From the NCBI GenBank assembly GCA_030248295.1, contig JASANH010000497.1:212017-276016 (forward strand): a stretch of DNA of 64,000 nucleotides, written 5' to 3'. The notes beneath the pieces were generated by a model. The model did no database searches. It had not been told where the DNA came from and worked only from the letters and a program-made list of their open reading frames with translations. This DNA comes from Mesodorylaimus sp. YZB2_4. Taxonomy: Eukaryota > Nematoda > Enoplea > Dorylaimida > Dorylaimidae. The position numbers were made by a program, and so were the translations under genes. Position 1 is the stretch's first letter, and each line of letters begins with the position of its first letter. This document shows, piece by piece, positions 33,310-44,387 of the stretch.

Positions 33310-35173
33310 AATACCAATACTTTTTCGCGTCTAATTTCCATTGTAAATGTCTAGTGTGATAGGCTCTAATCCATAAAACAGCTAACAACGGCTAATAACT
33401 CATAAAACAGCGCGTATGCGCCGCACGGCTAACAAATATACTTCACCTGCTGGTGGTATTTGTGCTGAAAACCAGCATAAAAAAATTGATTAGCTCGAAT
33501 CTAAAAATCACACCCCAAAAGAATAATTCGCGCTATGAGAGCTTTCAGAAAAACCATTTCTTTTGTCTGTACCTTCAGTGGTTATTGCTGTAGACGTGAT
33601 TTCAGTACTTCGTCGTCGTCTTCCGTCTTCCCCCCTGGAACAGCAAAACGTGCATTTTGGATCTCGAGAATGGCAGAACCATTTTGAATGAAATTTTGCA
33701 TGATCATTGGCCATGGCAAACATAGCTCACTCCTAAAATTTTGTGCATTTTTGTTGGTTTATTGTAGAGTTATGGACGAGCAAAGTTGCCCGCTTAACAT
33801 TGCGCGTCTGTGTGGCTGGGCTAAACAGGCAGCTACCGCGCCTGTTGATTTGAAATTTCAATCACCTAAAAATTATCTTCCGTGCAGCATAATAATCGTG
33901 GGTCCTCTACTTCCGCCCATTTTATTCAGCTCTAAATAGGGCCATGAACATACCAAACAGCCCTGTCTGATAGAGAAAAAGACGCTGAATCGAATGGTAT
34001 CTAACACTTGAAGACGACCTATTATTGCGCAATACACATAAAAAAAGGCGGGAACTTATCAGGCACCCTGTATTGCACCACATATTGCTCCGCGTATCAG
34101 GCAATCAAATACACAACCCGAACCATCTCCACAGGCCAAACACCTACTGCACCACCCCTTGAACCTGTGCGGTCTCGGTGGTGCAGCGCGGGATTTCGAG
34201 GTCGTTGGGTGCCAACAAAAAGTTTGCATGGATATGCTAATTAGCGGCTCGCGCAAAGTCCAGATGACGGATGTGGCGAAATGGAAAGTGGAGTCAAAAA
34301 GCTGAAGGCTCTGCATTGATTCTGACTGACCAAAATCCAAACTGAATCTCTGATCATACAGAAGCAATGAGGAGCAGACGACTTCGATCAAGTACATGGT
34401 GAAGAGGCCTCCATGACGTCATTTTATTTGGTTTATACTGGAAGAGTCAACTGTGGAGCAGGTACTTGGTTTGTCTGTGGATAAGACATGGTCGCGCAAC
34501 GGTGTGTTCGTATAGGCCCGTCTTTTCCCTGTCTAACTAGCTTGAAAAAATCTTGGTGGCAGGTATATAATTTGGACAGGCGCCAGCCTCGAAAAATCTT
34601 GCATCGTCTAATCAACTGTAAAGATGTGGGTGAAAACGAGAATTGGCCAACAAGAAGCGGCTTTTCGATGCAGGCCCCACGTCTGGCTGAAGTCAGCTGG
34701 AGTAACCTGGTCGCCAGGTCGAATGCGTACGCGCATACGCATTCGACCTGGTGTACGCATATACGCATACGCAAAATGGTTCTCTGTCCAGAGCGCGTAT
34801 CCACGGTATTCGGCCCAGCGTCGGGTCGCTCCCGTAGCAGCACATCGATTCCTTTCGCGCGCGGAGCGTTATTTCTCTTTCTATTCGTAAGCAGATTTAA
34901 CAATTTCAACAAAAATTTACTAGCTCGAGACTTTAGGACACGATATTCATTACCGTCGAATTTGTTTTCGATACTAGCGTTTTCCTTGTATTATTCCCCA
35001 ATACACCTAAAAATAAAAGTTCAGCCTCTTGATTGCGCAACTTCTCATCATGCAACAATTTATAACATGCGAGATTCAGCGATTTCAGAAAGAAGAAAAG
35101 AAAAGAAAAAGGTGAGACTGAGGTTTTACAGAAATAGTCAAAGAAGATGGCGCATAAGATAGAATCAACTCAC
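33310..35173. other. Intergenic, no gene seen
   Basis: Open frames here, including a 224-codon one at 34488-35162, show no motif. Part (about 34440-34500) is related to 26305-26370 (CAGGTACCTGGTCTG, AGACATGGTCG). A 38-bp palindrome lies at 34713-34750. Confidence 0.35.
34713..34750. repeat. 38-bp palindrome
   Basis: CCAGGTCGAATGCGT and its exact reverse complement ACGCATTCGACCTGG flank an 8-base centre. It is followed by CGCATATACGCATACGC repeats. Confidence 0.8.
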
Positions 35174-35246
35174 CTTTTTCGGCCGATTTCTCAATGTTAG
35201 CGTTCAAATAGTTCCGAAAGTTTCGCATTTCTTCTTTTCCCGCCAT
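35174..35246 (-). CDS. Orphan first coding exon (partial gene, product unknown)
   Basis: On the minus strand an acceptor-like GATTGTAG is followed nine bases later by ATG, then 24 codons (MAGKEEMRNFRNYLNANIEK, SAEK) and a good donor GTGAGT after phase 1. Its layout matches the first exons of other genes in this window. No downstream exon was identified on the minus strand between 28.6 and 35.1 kb, which is full of repeats. It may be a gene whose next exon lies beyond a large intron, or a broken gene. The product is not recognised. Confidence 0.45.
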
Positions 35247-36469
35247 TTCTCCTTCCTACAATCTTCATGAGTGCTTGTTTGAGCGCTACTGGATAGCTAC
35301 AGTCGCTAAAGCAATCATGCCGAATTATAAGGTATCTCCAATTCACGGCTTAAAATTCTTCCCCGTCGAAGATCCCAAATTCCAAATTGACTGCAAAAAT
35401 AATTACAGCCTATCTTGTGAGATTTTTCTCTATCAAAATATCTATTTCTTTTAGGTCCTTACAACTGAAAATTTTGAGAAAAGCTTGGAAAAATCTTCGC
35501 GTTCCTCCCTCCGGCCGTCGGCCCAGAACTCTTCCCCGCCTATGCTAGCATTTTCACCCTAACCGGCGATTCGGATTTTTATTTTTTAATACAGATCGCC
35601 GATCTACATCGTCCAATTTTTATCTCCGTCCGGCTATTGTCGATTCAGATAGGCGATTTCTTGTTCAGGGGGGAGACGAGGAGGAGGAGGGGTAACATCA
35701 GCCTGGCCAGGTCGCAGGTTAAATTTAGTTTTTCTGAGCTTGCATCTTCAGATCTGCCTTTTGCATTCGTTTTTTCGCTTTAGTTTCGAAAGTTATTCCA
35801 GAAAATAATCACTTTTTTGCTTTTTCCCGTCGCTTCGACTCCAGATTTTATAAAATCGCTCTCCTATCTTGCAAAGCGTGCGAAAATAAACTTTTTTGGT
35901 GTATCATTCTTGAGTTATTGCTCCGAAAGTAGCTGGCTCTGGTGTTTCTGTTTTTTTCATTTTCGGCGCGCAGCTTAGAAACATCAACTGAACGGGTTGA
36001 GGTGCAGCGCTATTGATTGGCTAGGCTCACTTAGCGCGCTTTCACGAAGATGGGCTGAGGAAAATAGGAGCTAAAAATAACTTATAAAACTTGCGGATCC
36101 TAAGTATTCAGTTTCAGCTTCTGATGGAATACTCTGAGGATATACGAACGAGTGTAGCGAGTATTACGAATGAGCTTTATTGTTTTTCATGCCGCCTGTA
36201 TATCTGAGTACATATGCGAAAAAATGCGCATTTCATGAGCAGGCACGGGTGAGAGTTTCTGACTATGAAATGGTCGATCGATCTGTAGGCGGTCTTTACG
36301 AGTAATTTCATGGGCGCGGGTTAACGTTCCGCTCTATGTTTCTGTTTTAAGAGGTTTGGAAGAAGGTGTATGACAGTCAAGTCGCTCAATTCTCTCAGTT
36401 GTAGGAACAAGTGTTTTGGGCCAAACTATAGTTTCTAGCAAAAAACGAAAAACGGTTTTATTATTTCCA
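35247..36469. other. Intergenic, nothing recognised
   Basis: Mixed AT- and GC-rich sequence upstream of the orphan exon, with no gene or clear repeat boundary. Confidence 0.35.
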
Positions 36470-37234
36470 AAAAAGTCTGTTATGACAGACTCAAAACTTT
36501 TAGGCCAGCCTATGCACACAGTGGAACCAGGGCTTAGGATGGCTGGTCTACTCGGCCACAAGAAAAAGGGAAAGTGCCCCAACAGGCAGTGCACACACAG
36601 CTTGTAATTGCTCGCACACATATACTGTATGTATGTATGCATTGATATGTCAGCATCCAAGCCACAAAGCTTGTGTTCGGTGCATGTACTGCTGCTGTTC
36701 AGACAGGCTCCCCAAAGGCAGCTGTGCTGTTCCACACAATTAACCTGCACACTGCATGCTAAAGCTGTAGCGCTGGGAGCAAAGTGATATTGCTTATCGT
36801 TACATGCCTAAGCCTCGATGAACACTGTAAAATCTTTCCCCTTCTTCCAACTTTATGTTCATGCTCATGGTTTATCATATCAGTAATGACACACTCTAGG
36901 ATAAAAGGGCACATGACACAAAATGATTTACCTGGCCGCGAGTCGAACACTCCCTAGTAATGATACGAGCAAGCGCTACTACGCATAGCCCGAGAGTTAG
37001 ACACTCCTAGCCCACTTTGAGGACCACGAGCACAAGATCGTGTGGCCCTCTACCAGGATCAGTCGTCCTGTTGATATTCATGCAGAAAAAGCAGCTTCTG
37101 CTCAGACATTTTTCCTAAACCGTGGTTGCGCTTAGCAGTGGCCGAGTAGACCAGCCATTCTAAGCCCTGGTTTCACTCTGTGCATTGGCTGGTCTAAAAG
37201 TTTTGAGTCTGTCATAACAGACTTTTTTGGAAAT
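36470..37234. mobile_element. DNA transposon with about 95-bp terminal inverted repeats, copy B
   Basis: Starts TATTTCCAAAAAAGTCTGTT and ends in the reverse complement; arms run through GACAGACTCAAAACTTTTAG to ATGGCTGGTCTACTCGGCCA. The terminal 20 bases resemble those of copy A (32549-33309), while the interior differs. No transposase is seen. Symmetric flanks (TTATT / AATAA) may be part of the inverted repeat or of a target duplication. Confidence 0.85.
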
Positions 37235-38884
37235 AATATCCAAGAGCGTTGAACTCGAGCAGGGCTCGAGCGCTGCTCGGCCCTATGCAAGAGCGCATAC
37301 CCGATTTCAGGTATTGGCTCGAAGCCGCTCGTTATCTGGAGTTCCACCGCGCCCCGTCAGCATTGGCCGCGTGGTGGCGCTCCAGATGCTCTGGAAACAA
37401 AATGGGTTGTACGCAACATACAATGCGTATTTTCATGTTAGCGACTTCAACAAAATCAAAAATTATTGCGCGATTTCCGACTTTGTTGTAGTAGAAGAAA
37501 GGGCTACCGTAGTATAACTTCCTTTTTGTACCATATTTTGTATTTATTGCACGTCTTTGTAATCGGGAATGCTTGTCAAATTATGTTAGAGGAAGTAGTC
37601 GAGTTACTTTAGAAAGTTTACCATAGAGTTCTCTCGCAGTAAGGCTGCAAGTTTACAGCAAAATGCAATAAATTACAGCGATTAACTTGGGGTCATTATT
37701 TTTGGATTCGGATTTCTTATGTACACGTACATTGTGGAGGTGCGAAAGAATCTGTACTCGTTTCCTCAAAGTGACTGACCTTGACATGACTGCTCAGGAT
37801 TCTCAATGAAGATCCTTCCAAAGCGAGTCCGCGCGCATGCAGGATATGAGGAAAATGCCCATAGTTATAAAACCTGTTTTTTCAAATAATCGGCCAGCAA
37901 AAGAGCTGTTTCAATACAGCGAGTAAGGGACCATAAAATTGTAGCTTCTCAAAGATAGACTAGAAGGTAGTCGAAGAAGCGCAAAGTCGGTCGCGCTGAT
38001 TGTAGGTTCTGCGGCCACCGAGCCAAATTCTGTTCCAGGTACTTGGATTTATAAATAGTGTATATGGCAACTTGTGCCCTGAGCATTATCCTGGTTTAAG
38101 AATCTGTGCCGATTGTGACCCATTTCGGCCAATGTCTCCTTTCAGCCAGAAAAATTCCCAGAGACCCCTTTTGGCCAGTCCCGGTTCAACCAGAAAACCG
38201 ATTCAGCCAAATATTTTTGAAAAGGTAGCAGCATTCTTTACAAGGAAGTTCACTTCAACCCCCTTCAAATGCCCTTAGTGAACCAAGGATCCGAGTGAGC
38301 TTGAATTTCTTGCAGCAGCACATGGAGAGGACATGAATGGCGAGCACATGATCTGGCATGGAACCAAATTAACGTTACATCGATAACATATTCTGATTTT
38401 TTTGAGAGCTCACAAATCAGTGTACGAAGAACACAGCAGGATGACACCATGGCCGTTTTGTAGAATCACCCCCAGTTTTAGCTCTCGATTATGATCTGTT
38501 GGAATTCTGACCATTTTCAACCACTTCATGAGTGCGGGTGCGGGCATGCTCAGAGAACACCACCCACCAAATGCACTTGCTGTGCAAAGATTTTGGCTGA
38601 ATCGGGGCTGGCTGTGCACGAACTCTTGCAAAAACCCCATCGACATTGGCTCGAAAGGGAAACTGGCCAAAAAATGATTCTGGCCTAAACGGGTTGCTGG
38701 CTGAACCAGGATGTGGCCCTGAGAAATTATCCATGATCGAACCTAACAGAAATTTCTCCCTGGAGACGTTTTTTTAAGCTGACCACAAGCTGCAGCGACA
38801 AGTTCTGCGATGTCATTTGTCTGTTTCACTGTTGTGGTGGTTGACATTTCAGTTATGGACATACAATTAGTTGCAGCTTATGAC

Positions 38885-39000
38885 TGCACGCAATACGCAA
38901 ACTTGTATGCATACTTCGTGGAGTATGCAATGTGCGTATTACGCAATACGCATACGCATGCAAGAGACTTTGCGTATACGCATACGCATTCAAATCAAGT
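38885..39000. repeat. CGCATACGCA-type short repeats
   Basis: ACGCAATACGCAAAC, GCGTATTACGCAATACGCAT and GCGTATACGCATACGCATTC recur. Similar units occur next to the palindrome at 34713-34790. Confidence 0.6.
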
Positions 39001-39794
39001 ATTTTCACCAACCGTACTAGAGGAAGGCAAGTTTCACGACTATACCTGCAGCTGAAACATCAACTGGAGTGGTTGACGTCTCCTAGACAGCGGAGGTATC
39101 GATCTACTCACCGCCAGGAATGCTGGTGTAATAGGCATGGACTAGGCATGTGCTATGCCCTCTGGCCTATGAGTGCACTGGTTCAGGGAACCGGTCCGCC
39201 TCTCCTAAGTCAGGGCCAGCACGATACCGAGAGCGAGGTCGAGGTCGAGTGACTGGTCTGATTGCAGGCATCGGTAGAGAACTAGTCTTGAGTGCCTGAT
39301 CCGAACTTGCTTTGTGAGCACTTCGGGCTCACTTGACGGCCGACACGTGCGGCTGCTCCCCGAACTGTGAGTCTACACGGCCTTATTGGTGTGGGACAGT
39401 AAACTATATCAATAAGTGTCCGTGGACTGCGTGGGTTGGTTCCTGCGGCTTGAGCCATCCTCTGGTCAGCCCTACTCCTAGGGCGAGCCAAGGATTTCAC
39501 TGGTTTCGGGTGCAACAAGCAGCGTTTTTCTACTGTAGGCCTGCCAAGCGCGAATAGCGATGAAGTGCATTGGAGCAGCTATGCTTGACAATGAGTATCA
39601 GTGCCGAGGGTGATCACCAGCACTCAAACAATCGTCTGGTACTTCAAGTGGTCATGACGCAATCGTAGATCAGCTAAATGAGCAAAGGGTTCTCAAATTC
39701 GAATTCCCAGTTGAAATTGTAATCATAACAACCAATCAATTATTTATGAGGTCTGTTTTGACCCTGTGCCGCCCCCCCCCCCCCGAGACATCCA

Positions 39795-39925
39795 ACCCGT
39801 TTTGCGAGAACAGGCTTACTAAACTGCCGTCCTCAGCAGGAACAGAACTGCGGCCTTCTAGTCAGGTTGTTGGCCAAAGCAATACGGGACCAACGCCATA
39901 ACCAACTGAACCACGGCGGTTTCGC
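39795..39925 (-). repeat. tRNA-derived SINE family B
   Basis: On the minus strand: CGTGGTTCAGTTGGTTATGG (A-box-like), CGTTGGTCCCGTATTGC, then a body with AGAAGGCCGCAGTTCTGTTC and CTCGCAAAACGGGTTGG. Diverged pieces are at 2466-2545 and inside the hAT copy at 1550-1635. Confidence 0.6.
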
Positions 39926-40954
39926 TTGAGCAAAACCTGCTTTTTCCTTGTTTGATAAGCGCAAGCAGAATGTCCAAGAGGATCCTGCTCGTGGCCCGGC
40001 AGGGCTCGAGTCCGCCTGTCACTGGCGATCACAGTTGTCATACCTTCGCACATGATTTTCAGGAGTTTCAGTATTGCATATCTGAGCTATCTGCACCCAA
40101 TACATTATTTACTATCAACCAAAACACAGTGCACTCAATCTCATCTACACATCTAACATTCCATCAGCTGCCTGACATAATCAACCAACACGCACAAAAA
40201 CCATCAATTTTGCACCACAAAACAATAATTCATTTCATTTTCTCATATAGCACTCGCCTATGGACATCTAAAACAAATGGAAAACATATTCCACCATGAG
40301 ATATTCAATTTGCCAAAGCGTAATGGCCGCCCAGAAAACAAAAAAAATAGCACTCTTTTTTCATTTTTAAGCCTGCTCGTAGAAACCATCAAAAAAATCT
40401 GATGATTAGCATAAAATTGGGAATCAGATTTGGGAGACATAATCACACATTTACATACGATCTATGAGATATCGAATACGCATCCCTGAGAAACGCGTCT
40501 CATCATTTTAAACATAGCACACATATTTTTAACACGTCAGGAAAAAAATATAATTTTCAACACTAACAAAGATCAACGCGTCCCCGAACAAAAAATATGC
40601 CAAAAATTTAACCACCAAATCGCTCACAAATTCGGAAGCGAATTAACCTGCATTTTAAGATGATGATCCAAACGGGAAAAAAAACCTATTTTTGCCTGCC
40701 GATTTTTCAGTATTTAGCACACAAACCACCCCTTATCCTACACAAAATTTCAATCAAACCAAAAATCCTCAATATCTAAAAAAGGAAGCAACTTATTGAT
40801 TCGATCCAGCATAGTACAAAAACTTTCGCCAAACCTGCACACCGGAAAACAAAAAAAAGTTAAAATGCATCTTATTTCCACAATTTTGAACAAAACAGCT
40901 GCCTTGTTCGATCAATGATCATCTGACTCCTTTTCCCCAATACTCACCTCCACT

Positions 40955-43503
40955 TCAAAGATTATGAGGACTCTGTTGTTGTTGCATAGCGCCCACGAAT
41001 CCAGCACCACTCGTGTACTGCCCGTACATGGCCGCCGCTGCCGCTTGTTGTTGTTGTTGTTGAGGTGTAGCCGTAAAATATGGACTATTAGCGAATCCGG
41101 TCAAGGGCGAAGCACCAACGGCCGAATACAATTGTTGATTAATTCCAGTTGGCGGAGTGAAATTTGGATAAAATTGTGCCGTCATGGCTGGATTATATAA
41201 ATTGGTCGCCGATGCTTGATTCGATTGTTGACTAGCATTTGTTGTGGCCGTTGTCGCCCATTGTCCATAATTTGTACCCGAACCGCCACCACCGCTCGCA
41301 TTCACTCCCGATACGCCGCCGAATGCGGCTTGATTCGTTTGATGCGCTTGTTGTGGAGGTTGAAAATATTGATACAACGACGAAGCCGATTGCGCGTTGG
41401 CCGCATTCGATATAGATTGTTCGACCGGATTCGATGCACTCGCTTGAACTCCAGTCGAGCCGCTACCAAATCCAAGCATCGGATCATTGGTCGTTTTCAT
41501 CCTACCGCTGAGATCGAAATGAGCCGCAGCCGCTACGGCCGCAGCGTGCATTTGTAAATTAGCCAACATTTGTTGCTGTTGATGTTGTTGTTGTTGATGA
41601 GCGTGAGCTGCAGCCGCTTTTTCAGCTTGCGTACGAAAAGCCGGCATTTCCAACGGGCCTTCTCTCGCTCGTTGTACAACGCACTCAATAGCTTCCTCCA
41701 CATGACGAACAACATCCGGCGGCAATACGCTGTGTTGAGGACGCGTTCCGGGCGTCGATTGTTGTTGAACAACTCCAGTTGGCACTTCGCTCGACGATTG
41801 TTCCACATTATCGGCTCCGTTCACTTGAGTCGGTTGTTCCAACAATTGCTGATTTTGATCGATCGGTTGAACATATTCGTGTTGTTCTCCAATCGATGAC
41901 GAAACGGGCAGTGAAATCGGCTGTTCATCTTGATGCGACGCCGTCGTATCAACGCCACTCGCTCCGTTCACTTCACCATCGCCATCCGTATTCTCTTGAG
42001 GTTCTTCTTGTTGCTGAGACACTTGGCCATTCGATCCATCCCCCTCCCCATCGTCTTCTCCCTTCTCGCCACCTTCGCCATCATTCGACGACGTGGTCGC
42101 ATAATAACAGACACCATCCACCTTGTATCCACCGTGGGCGGGTAAATGTGGCAAAATATTTGGCAATGGATCCATAAAAAATTCCGACAAGTCCGTTGTT
42201 GGCGAACTCGAACAACGCTCGCTATTAATCATTTCCAACGCAGTTTGATGAGCCAAATATGATTCGTCCATACACTCGTCCGTTGTTCCATCATCTAAAT
42301 TTTCTAATTTGATCAAATTCAAATGAAAATCTGATCGACTAGGTAAAATCGGTTTTCCTTGATCATCCAAACCCGGAATGGATAAATTGATGAAATTCGG
42401 ATATTCATCTTTGATCGAAATCGATTCAGCTTTAATCGTAGCCACCATTTTGTTTCCTCCGTTTCCATTCTTTCTCGGCGCCGTAGCCAAAACGGAACTG
42501 AATATAATTTCGCTTTCCATTAAACAAGGCAAATCGCCTCGGATATGATCGCGTAATTTTCGCAATGCAACATAATACGGTACTTTGTCGATGGCTCGAG
42601 GTAGTTGAGAAAAACGAGCACTACTGGACGGCATCACGTAAACGATCGTTTGAGTACCATCGATACAAAAAGGCTGTTTGCCAAAATAAAATTCTTTCCT
42701 CCCGCTGAATAATCGATAGATCTCTAAAAAAACATATCGTTTTTTCCTATAAAAAACACTTTATCCAAAATCTTACCTTTTCCATTAAAAACAGCTATTT
42801 TCGGTTTATACAAACGAATCTTCTCCAACAGCGTTTTCGTACCATCTTTGATTTCGTTCCTAAAAAACATTTCCCGCAAATGATTAGCACAAAATAACAA
42901 TCTGCTAATTTAGACAGAAATTATAATTTACTCATCTTCAGGCAAAAATTTGATAAAATCCCCCAGTTTTCGTCCACAGAAACAAATAACTTACGGTTTC
43001 AAATCGGACATGGTTCGTGTAGCGCGATCGACAATATTCGTAAATCCGATCCCGTAATTCAACAATTTATAATCATCCTCGGCCGATAGCTGTTCAGGAA
43101 TTAAACCCGATAAATGCAAACATTTCCCTGAAAAAAATTTAGAATACAACAGAAAAATTTCTTCGAAAGAAAATTCTCTTACAAAAATGATTCCCAGGCC
43201 CGGCGTAATGATGACCTTTGTACGCAGCGAATAAACCTGGATTTGTGCCGATCTGAAAAAAACGTCTTATTAAAACTAAACATCGATAAAATGAAAAAAT
43301 TTTACCATCAAAATATCTAAATTCGGTGTCAAATGATCTGGTACTCGCCGATTAAATATTTCTTCTTCTGGAAATCCATCAAATCGCAATGGTTTCTTCT
43401 TTTCTGGTTTTATACTATTCGATATTTGCAAATGCCCGTTTTTCTGCGCCAAAGATGGTGGCGTTTTTGTTATAGTTTCATATTCGTCCGTTCGCACAGC
43501 CAT
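40955..43503 (-). CDS. TDG: Thymine DNA glycosylase with long Q/N/S-rich tail
   Basis: Nuclear mismatch-specific uracil/thymine DNA glycosylase that removes T or U from G mismatches and, in vertebrates, oxidised 5-methylcytosine. The model is complement(join(40955..42723,42777..42859,42995..43127,43183..43252,43306..43503)), 2253 bases, 750 residues (human about 410). The catalytic domain is at about 47-222: motif [21 protein letters not shown] with N70 at the place of human N140, [27 protein letters not shown], and [15 protein letters not shown] with the intercalating-arginine position R198. After it come EIIFSSVLA (SUMO-interaction-like) and two SUMO-consensus lysines, IKAE (K259) and IKDE (K266). 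The remaining 480 residues are acidic, then Q-, N-, S-, A- and G-rich. The ATG follows TTTTTTAG by one base. Confidence 0.95.
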
Positions 43504-44387
43504 GCTAAAAAAGGTGAAATTGAGAACCCCCATTTCCAAGATTGACCAAAAAAATGTCTACGAAGTAAATTTTTTATGAATTCGCAGAAACAGGATGAGA
43601 TTGTGATTTGATTTAGGAGACGCGGTTCGAATCCATTAGAATTTAGCATTGGACAAATTGCGTAATATTGTTTACTGTTGACAAAATTTTACTGGTTTAC
43701 TGTGTATTTAATTTTTTTATCCCGCATGTAACCCCTCCCCCCAACAGGCTTTAAACAGTGTCCCCTAAAATTTATTCGAGGATTAAAATTTATAGACATT
43801 GTGACTGGTCCTACACAAATAGACCTAGAATATATATTACCTCAAACCGATAAACTTTGGTATATCATTACTAAATTTAAAAATTTAAACACTAAAAACC
43901 GGAAATTTACAATAACAACAATTACATAACTCAGTTTAAACGTTTTTGAAGCAAAAATTCATCCAACCATGAATGTTTCTTATATTTGGCACGGTGCCAA
44001 AGCGACAAGAAAATCCTAGATTGCTTACCCCTGGAATATTCGATGGGACGGTTCGTAATTTAACGTTTCCACCATTCCATATCTGTGAATATCCATTATT
44101 TAGTACGCGTTCGCATAGATAACAAATCGATGGAAGAACTATTTTTTTAATTTTCGGGCAAGAATGTGTGAAATAAACTAATCTCTCATCAAAGGCACCG
44201 CTTCGCACAATCGATCGGAACCAACCGTTGAGCCAACTGACTCGCGCCACTCGTCACGAGATTCTGACTGCTTATATCAATTTGAAATGGTCCTCTGCGC
44301 ACATTTGAATTTTACGGTAGAAGTTTTGATTTCGAAGCATTTTCGCGATTTTCTATTAGAAAAGAGTTGAAATTTCTTCAAAAAATT
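43504..44387. promoter_or_regulatory. Divergent intergenic region between TDG and GPATCH2-like genes
   Basis: Shared upstream region of two divergent genes, each with an acceptor-like site near its ATG (TTTTTTAG at 43505 on the minus strand; TTTTCTATTAG ending at 44360 on the plus strand). A 104-residue minus-strand open frame (43936-44250, with KIKKIVLPSICYLCERVLNN) could be a gene fragment, but no family is recognised. A tRNA B-box-like GCGGTTCGAATCC lies at about 43622. Confidence 0.4.

Larger units (their letters stand above)
37235..40954. other. Repeat-rich intergenic region downstream of TDG
   Basis: No gene was recognised. It holds CGCATACGCA repeats (38880-39000), a GC-rich patch of unknown origin (39070-39560), a SINE-B copy (39795-39925) and, from about 40050, AT-rich DNA that probably includes the TDG 3' UTR. 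Confidence 0.4.

Noticed and set aside
34488-35162. 224-codon plus-strand open frame
   Set aside because: No motif, unusual composition, runs through a palindrome and over the first exon of a minus-strand gene.
41216-42177. Several plus-strand frames opposite the TDG tail, rich in R and L
   Set aside because: Antisense shadows of the Q/N/S-rich coding exon; no splice or start context.
43936-44250. 104-codon minus-strand frame as an F-box or leucine-rich gene
   Set aside because: Only a vague LRR-like phrase; no start or splice context and it lies in a divergent promoter region, so it is mentioned but not called.
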